From assembly GCF_005145025.1 (NCBI RefSeq), contig NZ_CP039699.1, positions 146,226 to 210,225 on the forward strand: 64,000 nucleotides of DNA, in the 5' to 3' direction. The stretch is from Novosphingobium sp. EMRT-2 (GTDB lineage Bacteria; Pseudomonadota; Alphaproteobacteria; Sphingomonadales; Sphingomonadaceae). Under the pieces are notes generated by a model. It worked only from the letters and a program-made list of their open reading frames with translations, did not search any database and was not told the origin of the DNA. Shown in pieces: positions 20,416 through 29,891 of this stretch. The translations under genes and the position numbers were made by a program. Every line of letters begins with the position of its first letter. Within the stretch, counting starts at the first letter, position 1.

Positions 20416-20896
20416 CGTCGGCTGCGTCATCCTCGACGTGCGCATGCCCGAGATGGACGGTCTCGAGATTCAGGCCGCCATGGCAGCACGCGGGGTCAAC
20501 ATGCCGGTCATCGTCCTGACCGGCCATGGCGACGTGTCGGTTGCGGTGCAGGCCATGAAAGGCGGCGCGGTCGACTTTCTCGAGAAACCCTTCGAGAAAG
20601 CCGCCCTGCTCGGCGCCGTCAGCCGCGCGTTCGCGCGTCTCGACGATGTCGACCTTCGTACCCTGGAAACGTCCGAAGCAGGGGTGCGGGTCGCTGCACT
20701 GACGCCCCGGGAGCGGGAAGTGCTCGAAAGGCTGGCCAACGGCCTGCCCAACAAGACGATCGCCTATGACCTGGGCTGTTCATCGCGAACGGTCGAGGTC
20801 CATCGCGCGAGCCTGATGGCCAAGCTCGAGGTCCGCAATCTGTCCGAAGCCCTGCGGATCGCCTTTGCCGCGGGCATGGGCCGCAAGCCGAAGTGA
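20416..20896 (+). pseudogene. fixJ: fixJ, 3' fragment with phosphoacceptor and LuxR-type HTH
   Basis: Reading resumes as VGCVILDVRMPEMDGLEIQA, so the phosphoacceptor aspartate, the lysine in FLEKPFEKAA and the whole DNA-binding domain (LTPREREVLERLANGLPNKT then SSRTVEVHRASLMAKL) are kept. Only the first 50 residues are missing. A frame that starts on a TTG at 20381, inside the insertion sequence, runs into this fragment. A shortened FixJ could therefore be made if the element supplies a promoter. Confidence 0.92.
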
Positions 20897-20932
20897 CTGC
20901 GACCTCTACGTAGCGACGGGACGAGGCGCGAT

Positions 20933-21385
20933 ATGCGATCGATGGTGCAATCGTCACACGGGTGTCCGCTTCTCGCAATGCCATCGGTCCGTTCCACCCA
21001 GCATGATGGCAGATACACCATCCTCGTCTCCGACGACGATCCCGGCGTGCGGCGTGGCCTCCAGCTGCTGCTGAGATCGCGCGGCTATGCCGTGTGGGGA
21101 TATACGACCGGCCGCGCGCTGTTGGCCGACCCCCGCGCGAAGGAGGCGGACTGCGTCATCCTCGACTATCGCATGCCCGACATCGACGGATTCGCGATGC
21201 TGCGTCACCTTCGCGAGATCGGATGGTCGGGACGGGCCATCATGATCTCAGGCTTTCACGACACGCTGCTGGCCTCGCGGGCCGCCGAGGCGGGCTTCGA
21301 TCACGTTCTCGCAAAGCCGTTGATCGGCAGGGCTTTGCTCGATGCGTTGGACCGGCACCGCGCCGAGACGCTTCGAAAGCATTGA
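20933..21385 (+). CDS. Single-domain response regulator (receiver only)
   Basis: This 150-residue protein is a CheY-like receiver without an output domain. It shows ILVSDDDPGVRRG with the acidic pocket, the phosphoacceptor in CVILDYRMPDIDG, a serine switch position (MISGFHD) and LAKPL. An N-terminal extension of about 25 residues has no recognisable motif and the start is uncertain. It follows fixL and fixJ at short distance on the same strand. It may act as a phosphate sink or modulator of FixL, as FixT-like partners do in other alphaproteobacteria, but this is only inferred from position. Confidence 0.8.
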   Translation: MRSMVQSSHGCPLLAMPSVRSTQHDGRYTILVSDDDPGVRRGLQLLLRSRGYAVWGYTTGRALLADPRAKEADCVILDYRMPDIDGFAMLRHLREIGWSGRAIMISGFHDTLLASRAAEAGFDHVLAKPLIGRALLDALDRHRAETLRKH

Positions 21386-21446
21386 ACTGTGGCAACCTGC
21401 CCCCGGCGGCCTCAGCCCTGCGCGATGTGGACAGCGGTCAGCGACG

Positions 21447-22415
21447 TCAAAGCCAGTGGTTGCGTTTGAACCGGATGTAGAGTCCGATGCAGACCGCAGC
21501 GATGACGCCGAGGATGACGAAATATCCCCACTGCGTCTTCAGTTCGGGCATATTCTCGAAGTTCATCCCGTAGATCCCGGCAATCGCGGTAGGCACCGCG
21601 AGGATCGCGGCCCAGGCGGCGAGCTGACGCGTGATCGCACCCTGGCGCTGCTGTTCGAGCAGGTGACTCGCCTCGAACACCGAGATCAGGATGTCGCGGA
21701 TGCCGGTGATGGCGCTCTCAACCCGGAGCATGTGATCGAGCAAATCACGGAAATAGGGTTTGGAGGCCTCATCAAGCCGCGGAAGCTGCAGGTTCACCAG
21801 CTTGCGACCGACCTCGAGCATGGGTCCGAGCACGCGTTGGAAGCGGACGAGCTCACGCCGCAGCGTGAAAATCCGGGTCACCTCCTCGCGGGTGAGAAAG
21901 GCTGCAAGCATGCGCTGCTCCATCTTGAGGACGTCCTCCTCGATCGCCTCGACGATCGGGAAATAGCCATCGACGATGAAGTCCAGAATGGCATGGAGCA
22001 CATAGTCCGGGCCCTCGCGCAGCAGGTCCGGCGTGATTTCGAGATGCGCGCGAAGCTCGCTGTGCGAGCGTGCCGAACCCTGCCGAACGGTGATGAGGAA
22101 ATTCTTGCCCAGGAAAATCGCGGTGGAGCCGTAGGCGATATGATCGCCTTCAAGATGTGCCGTCCTGGCGACGATGAACAACTGGTCACCGTAGACGTCG
22201 AGCTTGGAAATCTGGTGGCCGTTGCCGGCATCTTCCACGGCAAGCGGGTGAAGGCCGTAATTTCCGGCGATGTCGGCAAGTTCTGTTTCGCTGGGCTGGG
22301 AGAGGCCGATCCACACAAAGTCATCCTTGGCGATATGCTCGCACGCCGGATCGATCAGGGTCACCGGCCGCAGCCGTTTGCCCTCGTGATAAAGAAAGGC
22401 GGCGACGACGCTCAT
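21447..22415 (-). CDS. corA: CorA-family divalent metal transporter
   Basis: This 322-residue inner-membrane channel is of the CorA type (Mg2+, Co2+, Ni2+). It has a large cytoplasmic N-terminal domain with long helices (RIFTLRRELVRFQRVLGPML), then two C-terminal membrane segments with the signature YGMNFENMPEL and a basic tail (RFKRNHW). An ATG at 22415 (MSVVAAFLYHEGKRLRPV) fits family length; the frame stays open to an ATG at 22472. It lies next to the fix genes but on the opposite strand. Confidence 0.93.
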   Translation of the reverse strand: MSVVAAFLYHEGKRLRPVTLIDPACEHIAKDDFVWIGLSQPSETELADIAGNYGLHPLAVEDAGNGHQISKLDVYGDQLFIVARTAHLEGDHIAYGSTAIFLGKNFLITVRQGSARSHSELRAHLEITPDLLREGPDYVLHAILDFIVDGYFPIVEAIEEDVLKMEQRMLAAFLTREEVTRIFTLRRELVRFQRVLGPMLEVGRKLVNLQLPRLDEASKPYFRDLLDHMLRVESAITGIRDILISVFEASHLLEQQRQGAITRQLAAWAAILAVPTAIAGIYGMNFENMPELKTQWGYFVILGVIAAVCIGLYIRFKRNHWL

Positions 22416-22864
22416 GGCACTTTCCGGTGCCGCCACCTGCGGCGGCGACCGGAAGCCGTGTGCCTCGCCCATTGAGACGCGTGCACAAGCAGGCGCGCCT
22501 CGCCCTTTAACCCCAGTCGCAGGAAGACGAAGGCGGCGCGCAGCAATTCGAGCGAGAGCTTATAGAAGATGCGGCGGAGCGTTGGGTTTCGCAGAAGGCC
22601 GCTCCCGTTCATGACGCGCGTGGCTGGGCGGCGCGCTGCCACATCAAGGGCACGCAGACTGCGAAGGTCCGCGCACCCTTGATTGGCGACCGCGAAGGTT
22701 TTCCTCTCTTGCGATGGTACCAAGCGATTGCCCGTTTGGCGCTTCGGCAATCGTGTCGGATGGCTATACCTAAGTATCGGATAGCGGCGCTGACGACAGG
22801 GGTTGCCGGGCCCCGGTGAGGCGCATCGCACCGCGCGGAGACGAAAGCTGGAAGACGGAAAAGC
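22416..22864. other. Intergenic stretch between corA and the SDR gene, no gene recognised
   Basis: Open frames here are arginine-rich shadows without family motifs. A minus-strand frame ending near the corA start holds a hydrophobic patch (KLSLELLRAAFVFLRLGLKG) but has no convincing start, ribosome site or relatives that I recognise. The corA promoter should lie in the part nearest 22416. Confidence 0.5.
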
Positions 22865-23695
22865 TCAACTGTCGAAAGCGACCGAGCGCGCGAGCGCTTC
22901 CTGGGACTGCAGAAAGGCGAGCCGCGATTGCAGCGCCGCCTGGACAACGCCGAAAGCGTCACCCCCCAGAGTCACGCGCAGCGGCGGATGGTCGCTGGTT
23001 GCGACATCGACGATCGCTTGCGCGATCTTTTGCGGGTCGAGCGTGTAGAGCTCGTTTCCGGCGGTCTCGAACATCTTGCGGATATCGCCGGCGGGCGTAT
23101 CGCGATAGGCGGCGATCTCGCTGGCGAATTGCAGGTTGTGGCTGAAGCTGGTGCGCGCGCCACCCGGCTCGATCAGCGTCACGAACAGGTTGAAGGGTTC
23201 AAGCTCCTGGCGGAGGCATTCGCTGAAGCCCTCCAGGCCCCATTTGGCCGCATGATAGAGACTGCTCGTCGGAAGCGAGCCCTGACCGCTGGCGCTGGAG
23301 ATCTGGATGATCCGGCCGCTCCCGCGCAGGCGCATCGCGGGGACAAAGGCGCGGGTGATGTGGATGGGCGCCATGAGATTGAGCGCGATCTGGCCTTCGA
23401 CCTCGGCGTCCGACATCTCTTCGGTGGCGCCGATCACGCCGCCGCCGGCGTTGTTGACCAGAATATCGACGGGTCGACGCGCCTGCGCCCGGGCCACGAC
23501 CGCAGCAATATCGTCCTTGACCGTGACGTCGAGCGCTTCGACGCGCAGCTGGCTCGGATATTTCGCCGCAAGGTCGTCGAGGCTTTCGGGCCTGCGAGCC
23601 GTCGCGGTAAGGTCGTCGCCCGCGGCCAGGATCAGTTCGGCCAGATGGCGGCCAATGCCGCTGGACGCGCCCGTGAGAAACCAGTGATTGGACAT
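22865..23695 (-). CDS. Short-chain dehydrogenase/reductase (SDR)
   Basis: This 276-residue classical SDR has the nucleotide-binding motif TGASSGIG near the N-terminus, NNAGGG at about residue 85, a serine in ISSASGQG and the catalytic YHAAK. The arginine after the second strand (ATARRPESL) points to NADP(H). The substrate is unknown. GGAG lies upstream of the ATG at 23695, which is preferred over one four codons earlier. It is divergent from a TetR regulator that probably represses it. Confidence 0.92.
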   Translation of the reverse strand: MSNHWFLTGASSGIGRHLAELILAAGDDLTATARRPESLDDLAAKYPSQLRVEALDVTVKDDIAAVVARAQARRPVDILVNNAGGGVIGATEEMSDAEVEGQIALNLMAPIHITRAFVPAMRLRGSGRIIQISSASGQGSLPTSSLYHAAKWGLEGFSECLRQELEPFNLFVTLIEPGGARTSFSHNLQFASEIAAYRDTPAGDIRKMFETAGNELYTLDPQKIAQAIVDVATSDHPPLRVTLGGDAFGVVQAALQSRLAFLQSQEALARSVAFDS

Positions 23696-23710
23696 ATGCT
23701 GCTCCATATA

Positions 23711-23728
23711 TTACCAACTGGTAGGTAA
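23711..23728. promoter_or_regulatory. Putative TetR operator between the SDR and regulator genes
   Basis: The sequence TTACCAACTGGTAGGTAA contains the dyad TACCA-AC-TGGTA and sits between the two divergent starts. This is the position and size expected for a TetR-family operator controlling both genes. Confidence 0.6.
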
Positions 23729-23764
23729 CTTCATATGTGGAATGCGTCAATGCCGGGAGGTGTG

Positions 23765-24331
23765 ATGAAGGAACGAACCAGGCGGAATGCCGCACAGAGC
23801 CGCGAGACGCTCCTGGCTGCAGCGACCGAGGAGTTCGCGTCCCATGGGCTGGCGGGCGCGCGGATCGATCGCATTGCGCAGGCGGCGGGTATCAGCAAGC
23901 CGATGCTCTACACCTATTTCGGGGACAAGGAGGCGCTCTTCGATGCCGCGCTGACGCAGGAAGTGATGGACGCGGCGCAGGCCGATCGCTTCGATCCCAA
24001 TGATCTTGAGGGTTATGCGGGGCGCACCTATGACTTGCTGGTCGAGCGCCCGCGCTTGTGGAGGCTGCTGACCTGGCATCATTTGGAGCGTGGCCAGGAT
24101 GTTCTGATGCTCCCGGCCGGCGAGGTCCTTCTCGGGGAGAAGCTGGACGGGATCGCAGCGGCGCAGGCCGAGGGGCGGATCGTCGCCGACTTCACGCCCA
24201 TGGACGTCGTCCGGCTTGTCGCCGCCCTCACCCAGCTCTGGTGCATGACCGGAGCCGCACGCGACGCTACCGAGCATGCGGCGCGCAGGGCGACGATCAT
24301 GCGAGCGGTGGGGCGACTGCTGCGCGTGTGA
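23765..24331 (+). CDS. TetR-family transcriptional regulator
   Basis: This 188-residue repressor-type protein has an N-terminal helix-turn-helix (GARIDRIAQAAGISKPMLYT then YFGDKEALFDAAL) and an all-helical ligand domain. The ATG at 23765 (MKERTRRNAAQSRETLLAAA) has GGAGGTG immediately upstream and is preferred over the frame start at 23735. It is divergent from the SDR gene with an operator-like dyad between them. The ligand is probably a substrate of the SDR. Confidence 0.9.
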   Translation: MKERTRRNAAQSRETLLAAATEEFASHGLAGARIDRIAQAAGISKPMLYTYFGDKEALFDAALTQEVMDAAQADRFDPNDLEGYAGRTYDLLVERPRLWRLLTWHHLERGQDVLMLPAGEVLLGEKLDGIAAAQAEGRIVADFTPMDVVRLVAALTQLWCMTGAARDATEHAARRATIMRAVGRLLRV

Positions 24332-24538
24332 TCGTGCGAGGCGCGCGTTGCCCGCCCGCGCGCCGATCAGGACACAGCAAGCTCCATCGCACCCCGCGAC
24401 AATACCCGACCGCGAAGATACGGCGGCTCATCTGCTCGCGCTGCCCGTGGGCACGGCGGGCCGAGCGACGATCAGAATTGCGCGGCCACAGCCGAACCGG
24501 AGTGGATCGGCAAGTGAGCCCGTCGCAGCGCGATGACC

Positions 24539-25123
24539 TCAGGTCGCAGGCCTTGATGCGCGACGTTTCGTCAGCAGTCGTTTGAGATCCTTCGCAAGGC
24601 GATAAAACAGAATGACGATCCCGGTGACCACGATGAGCAACGTCGCCGATGCAGCGACAACGATCAGTGGATGGTTGTAACTGCGCGAGGCGCCAAGGTT
24701 CATGATATGGATTTTGTAAAAGAAATCATAGAAGTCCCACAGGTCCGAACGGCGACTGAGCACCTCTCCGGTGAACGGATCCAGATAGAGGCGACTATGC
24801 TCCTTGTCGGCGAAGCTGGCGCGCCACAGCGGCCCGCCGACCTGCGCTTCCTCGGGCGCCGTTTCCTGATAGTCGACCGCCTGCAGCCTGCCGGATCCTT
24901 TGTAGGACATCAGAGCATAGCGCCGAGCGTCTGCCAGACTGATCTCATCGACATTTTCGCCAGTGTAGGCGTTCCACCAGCTTTCGCTTCCGCCCCGCGC
25001 CTTGAGGACCCATATCGGACCGCGCGGCGTATTTTTGAGCGTGGCCTCGTTGAGGTCGGTGTGGCATGCGATCTTCGATCCCATGCGACGGAAAGCGGAT
25101 AGTGCAGACGCCCCCGCCTGCAA
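24539..25123 (-). CDS. PepSY-domain membrane protein, possibly 5'-truncated
   Basis: This 194-residue protein has a PepSY-like segment (SRLYLDPFTGEVLSRRSDLW), a region reading FYDFFYKIHIMNLG and a single membrane helix near the C-terminus (LIVVAASATLLIVVTGIVIL) with a basic tail. Relatives of this kind usually begin with another membrane helix that is not present here, so the 5' part may be lost or in another frame. Such proteins are often found with iron or copper reduction genes. Its direct role here is unknown. Confidence 0.6.
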   Translation of the reverse strand: MQAGASALSAFRRMGSKIACHTDLNEATLKNTPRGPIWVLKARGGSESWWNAYTGENVDEISLADARRYALMSYKGSGRLQAVDYQETAPEEAQVGGPLWRASFADKEHSRLYLDPFTGEVLSRRSDLWDFYDFFYKIHIMNLGASRSYNHPLIVVAASATLLIVVTGIVILFYRLAKDLKRLLTKRRASRPAT

Positions 25124-25200
25124 AATCCCTCGCGAGCTATGGCAAATCCGGCTCGCCGCTGGATGCCCCCGCGCGCCACAAGCGCGCGGGGATCCGGGGG

Positions 25201-25608
25201 TCAGAAGGGCACGTCGTCGTCGAGCTCAGGATCAGGGTCGCCGGCCTCGTCGGACTTAGATTTCGCCCGGCTGAGGAAGTCGATCGTCTCGGCGATGATC
25301 TCGGTGCCGTAGCGCTCGACGCCGTCGCCATCGGTCCATTCGCTGTAATGGATGCGGCCGCGCACCAGCAGCTTCATGCCCTTGGTGCAATGCTCCTGCA
25401 CGGTCTTGCCGAGGCCATTGAACGCGGTGATCCGATGCCATTCGGTGTCCTGGACGCGGTAGCCTTTCTCATCGCGAACGACCTTGCCTTCCGAATAGCG
25501 GGGACGCGAGGTCGCCAGGGTGAAGTGGGTGATGCGGGTCCCGCCCTGGGTGGTGCGGCTCTCCGGATCCATGCCGATATTGCCGGCAAGAATGACGATG
25601 TTCTGCAT
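25201..25608 (-). CDS. ssb: Single-stranded DNA-binding protein
   Basis: This 135-residue protein has an OB fold typical of bacterial SSB (MQNIVILAGNIGMDPESRTT then FTLATSRPRY and TEWHRITAFNGLGKTVQEH). It ends in the acidic DDDVPF tail that recruits partner proteins. The Met at 25608 is preferred over the longer arginine-rich frame to 25782. A second ssb of this type on accessory DNA is common on conjugative plasmids and islands. Confidence 0.94.
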   Translation of the reverse strand: MQNIVILAGNIGMDPESRTTQGGTRITHFTLATSRPRYSEGKVVRDEKGYRVQDTEWHRITAFNGLGKTVQEHCTKGMKLLVRGRIHYSEWTDGDGVERYGTEIIAETIDFLSRAKSKSDEAGDPDPELDDDVPF

Positions 25609-25904
25609 GATCAAATCTCTGTTGCTTCCGTCCGAGGGACCGTCCCTCCGACGAGACCCGGCCAAGACCGGCGGGAGACGAGGGCATCGACGCGCAAGCG
25701 GCGACCCGACCCACAAGGGCCGGAGTGGTGCGGGCAGGCGCGCGAGCGACAACCCGGTCCGGCACCGCGGGGGTTGCCCCACGGCAACCGTCCGGGCTTA
25801 GGGGATCAGTCAGGCGGAGGGCGCTTTCCCTCGGCGCCAGGCAACGGCAGAGCCATGTCGCAACATCGCGATGGGCCGAGCTCAGGACATGGACTGCCCG
25901 CAAT
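25609..25904. other. GC-rich leader upstream of ssb
   Basis: About 300 bases hold no convincing gene. Short inverted pairs (GGGACCGTCCC near 25639; GGTTGCC/GGCAACC near 25770-25790) may form hairpins in the ssb leader. Confidence 0.4.
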
Positions 25905-25923
25905 GACTGGTCCGGTTGTGTAG

Positions 25924-26482
25924 TTAGTTGATCTGCGCCTCTGATACCAGCCTGGGCGGGAGGCGGAGCGTAGCGGAGCCGAGCGGCCAGGCTGGCATCT
26001 TGATCGTCTCCGGGGCCGGTGGTCGATATCCGAGACTGCTGTGGGGCCGTGCTCGGTTGTAATGATCGCGCCACCAGCCGGTGACGATCCGCACCTCCTC
26101 AAGGCTGTAGAAGATTTCGCCGTTGAGCAGTTCATCTCGCAGACGGGCATTGAAGCTTTCGATATAGCCGTTCTCCCATGGGCTGCCGGGCTCGATATAG
26201 AGGGTAATGACGCCAAGCCTGCCGAGTCACTCGCGCACCGCATTAGCGACGAACTCGGGGCCGTTATCGGATCTGATATGCTCGGGCGGCCCATGCTCGA
26301 TGAACAGATCGGTCAGCACGTCAATCACGTCGTTCGACCGGAAGCGCCGCAGCGGCACCATCGCCAGGCATTCCCGGCTGAACTCGTCGATAATGTTGAG
26401 CATTCGGAACTTGCGACCGTTGTGCGTCTGATCCTCGACGAAGTCGTAGGACCACACATGCCGCGATGCTCCGGGCGCAGCC
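25924..26482 (-). pseudogene. IS3-family transposase OrfB, C-terminal part
   Basis: The frame reads HVWSYDFVEDQTHNGRKFRM, then IRSDNGPEFVANAVRE, a TGA stop near 26227, then LGRLGVITLYIEPGSPWENG and YIESFNARLRDELLNGE. This covers the D, D and E catalytic motifs of the rve integrase core. The stop replaces a tryptophan codon. The N-terminal part continues at 29280 beyond the nested element. Confidence 0.88.
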
Positions 26483-26698
26483 TGCGTGGCGACAACTACG
26501 ATGGCCGGTTGAGCGGCAACTATGATGGCCGGTAGGATCGGTTGTCTGGGCTGATCGTAGGGAGGGGCGTAGCCCCGACCGGAGAGCGGACCAGACAACC
26601 GGTGGCGATCTTTTTCCCCTTCTTTCGGGGGGGCTGATCGGGGCTGTGGCGGGCGGTGGTATCGGAACACTCATCGAACAACGAGCGATGGGTTTGCG

Positions 26699-28204
26699 AT
26701 GCCGGGCCACCACATTTCCGATCAGCAGGTATTTCTCTTCATGACCCATCGTCGCCAACACACCCAGGCCGTCGCGGCTGCCAAGGCCGGTATCAGCGAG
26801 CGCAGCGCACGCCGGATCGAGAACGATCCGCAGCTTCCGTCCCAGAAGAAGAAGGAGCGCCACTGGCGCACCCGCGCCGATCCGCTCGAGCCATTCTGGC
26901 CACGCGTCGAGGAGTTGCTCCAGATCGACGGTATCATTGCCGTCACGGTCTTCGAGACGCTCCAGGACGAGTTCGGCGAGGATGCTGTTCCCGATGCGAT
27001 ACGACGAACACTTGAACGCCGGATCGCCCGCTGGCGGGCACTGCACGGCGGCGAGAAGGAGATCTTCTTCCCGCAGCATCATGAGCCCGGTCGGCAGGGC
27101 CTGTCGGATTTCACGGTATGCGACAGTCTCAAGGTCACCGTTGCCGGCGAGACCCTGGCCTATCGCCTTTACCACTTCCGCTTGGCGGCGAGTGGCTGGG
27201 AGCATGCGGCTGTCGTGCTGGGCGGGGAGAGCTTTGCCGCCCTTTCGGAGCACCTGCAGGATGCCTTGTGGAAGCTGGGCGGCGCGCCGGCCGAACACCG
27301 CAGCGATTCCCTGTCAGCCGCCTACAAAAACCTCGACGCCGATGCGCAGCGGGATTTTACCCGAAGCTATGACGAGCTGTGCCGTCATTACGGCATGCTC
27401 GCTACCCGCAACAACCGCGGCGAGGCGCACGAGAACGGATCGATCGAAGGTCCCCATGCCCATCTCAAGCGACGGCTCGATCAGGCCTTACGCCGGCGGG
27501 GAAGCCGCGATTTCGTCAGCATCGAGGCCTGGCGCGAGTTCGTTGAGGCGCAGGTCGCCAGACAGAACCGGCGGCATGCTGCGCACATCGATGCAGAACG
27601 CAGGGTACTCAAGGCGCTGCCCGCAAGGCGAACCACCGATTTCGCCATGGTCACCGTCGATGTCACCCGCAACGGCACCGTCGCCATCGATCGGGTTACC
27701 TATTCGGTGCCTTCCCGCCTCGTCGGACGGCGCCTCAACGCGCATCTCTTTGACGATCGCATTGAGCTCTTCCTCGGTCCGGACAGGGTAATGTCCACGC
27801 CGCGTGTGCGGATCAGCCATCCCCACCGGGGGCACAGCATCGATTTCCGGCACATGATCGGTAACCTGCGCCGCAAGCCTGGTGCGCTGCGCAACCTCGT
27901 CTACCGCGAAGCCCTGTTCCCCGATCACGCCTACCGGCGGGCCTGGCAAGCCTTCGATGCCCAACTCGATGGACGGCAGGCCTGCCGCGATGCCGTCGCG
28001 CTGCTCGATATCGCCGCCAGGGGCGACTGTGTCGACGTGCTGGCCCGGCGGATCGATGAGGCACTCGACAGAGGGCGCTTGCCCGATGTCGATGCGCTCA
28101 GGGACGAGTTCCTGCCAACCGCAAGATCGCAGCGCGATGTCACTATCCCGCCTCCCGATCTGCACAGCTACAACAGCTTGATCGCCAGCGGGGAGGTGTA
28201 CTGA
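26699..28204 (+). CDS. istA: IS21-family transposase IstA (second type)
   Basis: This 501-residue DDE transposase has the same layout as the IstA of copies 1 and 2: a helix-turn-helix (VAAAKAGISERSARRIENDP), the core with LSDFTVCDSLKVTVAGE, and NNRGEAHENGSIEGPHAHLK with the glutamate. A C-terminal domain follows. It is full length without stops. The stop overlaps the istB start by one base (TGATG). Confidence 0.94.
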   Translation: MPGHHISDQQVFLFMTHRRQHTQAVAAAKAGISERSARRIENDPQLPSQKKKERHWRTRADPLEPFWPRVEELLQIDGIIAVTVFETLQDEFGEDAVPDAIRRTLERRIARWRALHGGEKEIFFPQHHEPGRQGLSDFTVCDSLKVTVAGETLAYRLYHFRLAASGWEHAAVVLGGESFAALSEHLQDALWKLGGAPAEHRSDSLSAAYKNLDADAQRDFTRSYDELCRHYGMLATRNNRGEAHENGSIEGPHAHLKRRLDQALRRRGSRDFVSIEAWREFVEAQVARQNRRHAAHIDAERRVLKALPARRTTDFAMVTVDVTRNGTVAIDRVTYSVPSRLVGRRLNAHLFDDRIELFLGPDRVMSTPRVRISHPHRGHSIDFRHMIGNLRRKPGALRNLVYREALFPDHAYRRAWQAFDAQLDGRQACRDAVALLDIAARGDCVDVLARRIDEALDRGRLPDVDALRDEFLPTARSQRDVTIPPPDLHSYNSLIASGEVY

Positions 28205-29013
28205 TGACCCGCACCAAGGACCAGGCCGCCGCCGTGCTGCCTACCCTGCTCAAGGCCTTGCGCCTGCCGAGTATCAACCGCAACTGGAAGCGCCTCACCG
28301 ACACCGCCGATCGCGATGGCTGGCCGGCCGCCAACCTGCTGGCCTCGCTTCTCGAGATCGAGATGGCCGATCGCTCCTCCCGGCGCATCCAGCGCCATCG
28401 CGACCAGTCCGGCTTGCCCGCAGGCAAGACCTTCGCCACCTTCGATTTCGACGCAGCCCCCGGCATCCGCAAACCGCACCTCTTGTCCCTCGCCGCCGGT
28501 GACGACTGGATCGAGAGCGGCGGCAACCTGCTGCTGTTCGGCCAGAGCGGGACCGGCAAGACGCACGCAGTTGCTGCCATTGGTCATGCCCTCATCGACA
28601 CGGGGCGGCGCGTCCTGTTCTGCTCCACCACCGACATGGTCCAGAAGCTCCAGTCCGCGCGCCGCGACCTCAGCCTACCCGCCATGCTCGACAAGCTCGA
28701 CAAGTTCGATCTCATCGTGCTCGACGATCTGTCCTACGTCCGCAAGGACCAGGTCGAGACCAGCGCCTTGTTCGAGCTCATCGCCCACCGCTACGAACGC
28801 CACTCGCTCGCCATTACCGCCAACCAGCCATTTTCGGCATGGGACAACGTCTTCCCTGATCCCGCTATGACTGTCGCCGCGATCGACCGCCTCGTGCACC
28901 ACTCGATCATCATCGAGATGAACGGCGAAAGCTACCGCAAACGTTCCGCCGTCGCCCGTATCAACGCCGGCGATTACGACCCGCCGAATGGCGCCCCGGA
29001 CCGGCCATCATAA
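28204..29013 (+). CDS. istB: IS21-family helper ATPase IstB (second type)
   Basis: This 269-residue AAA+ protein has Walker A GQSGTGKTHAVAAIG, Walker B LIVLDDLSYV and ITANQPFSAW. It is intact. Beyond its stop, bases 29014-29272 form the right end of the element, with repeated AATTGTCGC motifs and no other gene. Confidence 0.93.
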   Translation: MTRTKDQAAAVLPTLLKALRLPSINRNWKRLTDTADRDGWPAANLLASLLEIEMADRSSRRIQRHRDQSGLPAGKTFATFDFDAAPGIRKPHLLSLAAGDDWIESGGNLLLFGQSGTGKTHAVAAIGHALIDTGRRVLFCSTTDMVQKLQSARRDLSLPAMLDKLDKFDLIVLDDLSYVRKDQVETSALFELIAHRYERHSLAITANQPFSAWDNVFPDPAMTVAAIDRLVHHSIIIEMNGESYRKRSAVARINAGDYDPPNGAPDRPS

Positions 29014-29279
29014 TTGTCGCTGGCTTCGCGCTCGGGAGCACCCTTGCTGAGGCAACGGGTAATTGTCGCCAGCGGCAATTACATGCCAACCATCCCATGC
29101 GCTTCAGACCCTCGCTTCCGGCCAGCGTCAGCGACAATTACCCAGCGTCGTAATTGTCGCTCGACGGTTGCTCCCCGCAACAGCAAATGGTAGCCAGAAT
29201 TCACCAACCGGCGCGGCCACCTATCGGCCATCATAATTGACGCCGACCGGACTCCGTAATCGTCGCGCTACACGCAGCC

Positions 29280-29640
29280 GGATGCACGATCCGTCGCCGA
29301 GCCAGAGCCGCCGCCGTTTCGGTTGCCGCTTCGGCACTTTAAGACCCTCCCGCCGCCAGATACGCTCAACCACTGACAGGCTGACCTGCCAGCCCGCCTG
29401 GCCCAGCAAGACATGGATGCGGCGATAGCCATACCGGCCATAGTCCTTGGCCAGCGCGATGATGTCGGCTGTTAGCCGCCGCTCGTCGGCATCATCCTTC
29501 GGTGGATGGCGCTGTGTCGAACGATGCTGGCCCAGAACACGGCAGGTCCGTCGCTCCGATACCGGCAACGCGCGACGGATCTGCTCGATCGCCTCACGGC
29601 GACGGGAGGGACTCAAAAAGTCAGCTTCGACGCCTCTTGC
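29280..29640 (-). pseudogene. IS3-family transposase OrfB, N-terminal part
   Basis: The frame includes ADFLSPSRRREAIEQIRRAL, YGYRRIHVLLGQAGWQVSLS and GLKVPKRQPKRRRLWLGDGS, the HTH_21-type start of IS3 OrfB. It is in the -1 frame relative to orfA, and a run of T residues at the overlap suits programmed frameshifting. It is cut at 29280 by the nested IS21-like element. Confidence 0.85.
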
Positions 29641-29891
29641 AGGATCGCCTTGTCGAGCGCGAGGTCGGCCACCAGCTTCTTCAGCCGCGCATTCTGGCGC
29701 TCCAGATCCTTCATTCGCCGCGCCTGGTCGACCTTCAGCCCGCCATATTCCTTGCGCCACCGATATAGCGTCTGCTCCGCGATCCCGATCTGGCGGCAAG
29801 CCTCCACCGCTGTGCCGCCTCGCCCCACAATCACCTCTACTTCACGCAGCTTCGCTATGATCTGCTCCGGCGTAAACCTCTGACGTCCCAT
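29613..29891 (-). CDS. IS3-family OrfA
   Basis: This 92-residue DNA-binding partner of OrfB has a helix-turn-helix (FTPEQIIAKLREVEVIVGRG then IAEQTLYRWRKEYGG) and a leucine-zipper-like segment (LERQNARLKKLVADLALDKA). It is intact, while its OrfB is broken. Confidence 0.85.
   Translation of the reverse strand: MGRQRFTPEQIIAKLREVEVIVGRGGTAVEACRQIGIAEQTLYRWRKEYGGLKVDQARRMKDLERQNARLKKLVADLALDKAILQEASKLTF

Larger units (their letters stand above)
26483..29272 (+). mobile_element. IS21-family insertion sequence (second type), inside the IS3 remnant
   Basis: This 2790-bp element has termini TGCGTGGCGACAACTACG and, inverted, TGTAGCGCGACGATTACG, and is flanked by the 7-bp direct repeat CGCAGCC. It carries istA and istB in overlapping order. 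Both ends hold several copies of short TAATTGTCGC- or AACTATGATGGCC-like repeats. It is related to copies 1 and 2 but clearly a different element. Confidence 0.93.

Noticed and set aside
22416..22864. Minus-strand frame with a hydrophobic patch
   Set aside because: No start, ribosome site or recognisable family; its upstream half is arginine-rich shadow-like sequence.
29014..29272. Repeated AATTGTCGC motifs considered as plasmid iterons
   Set aside because: They lie inside an IS21 terminus, where multiple transposase sites are expected, and no replication gene is near.
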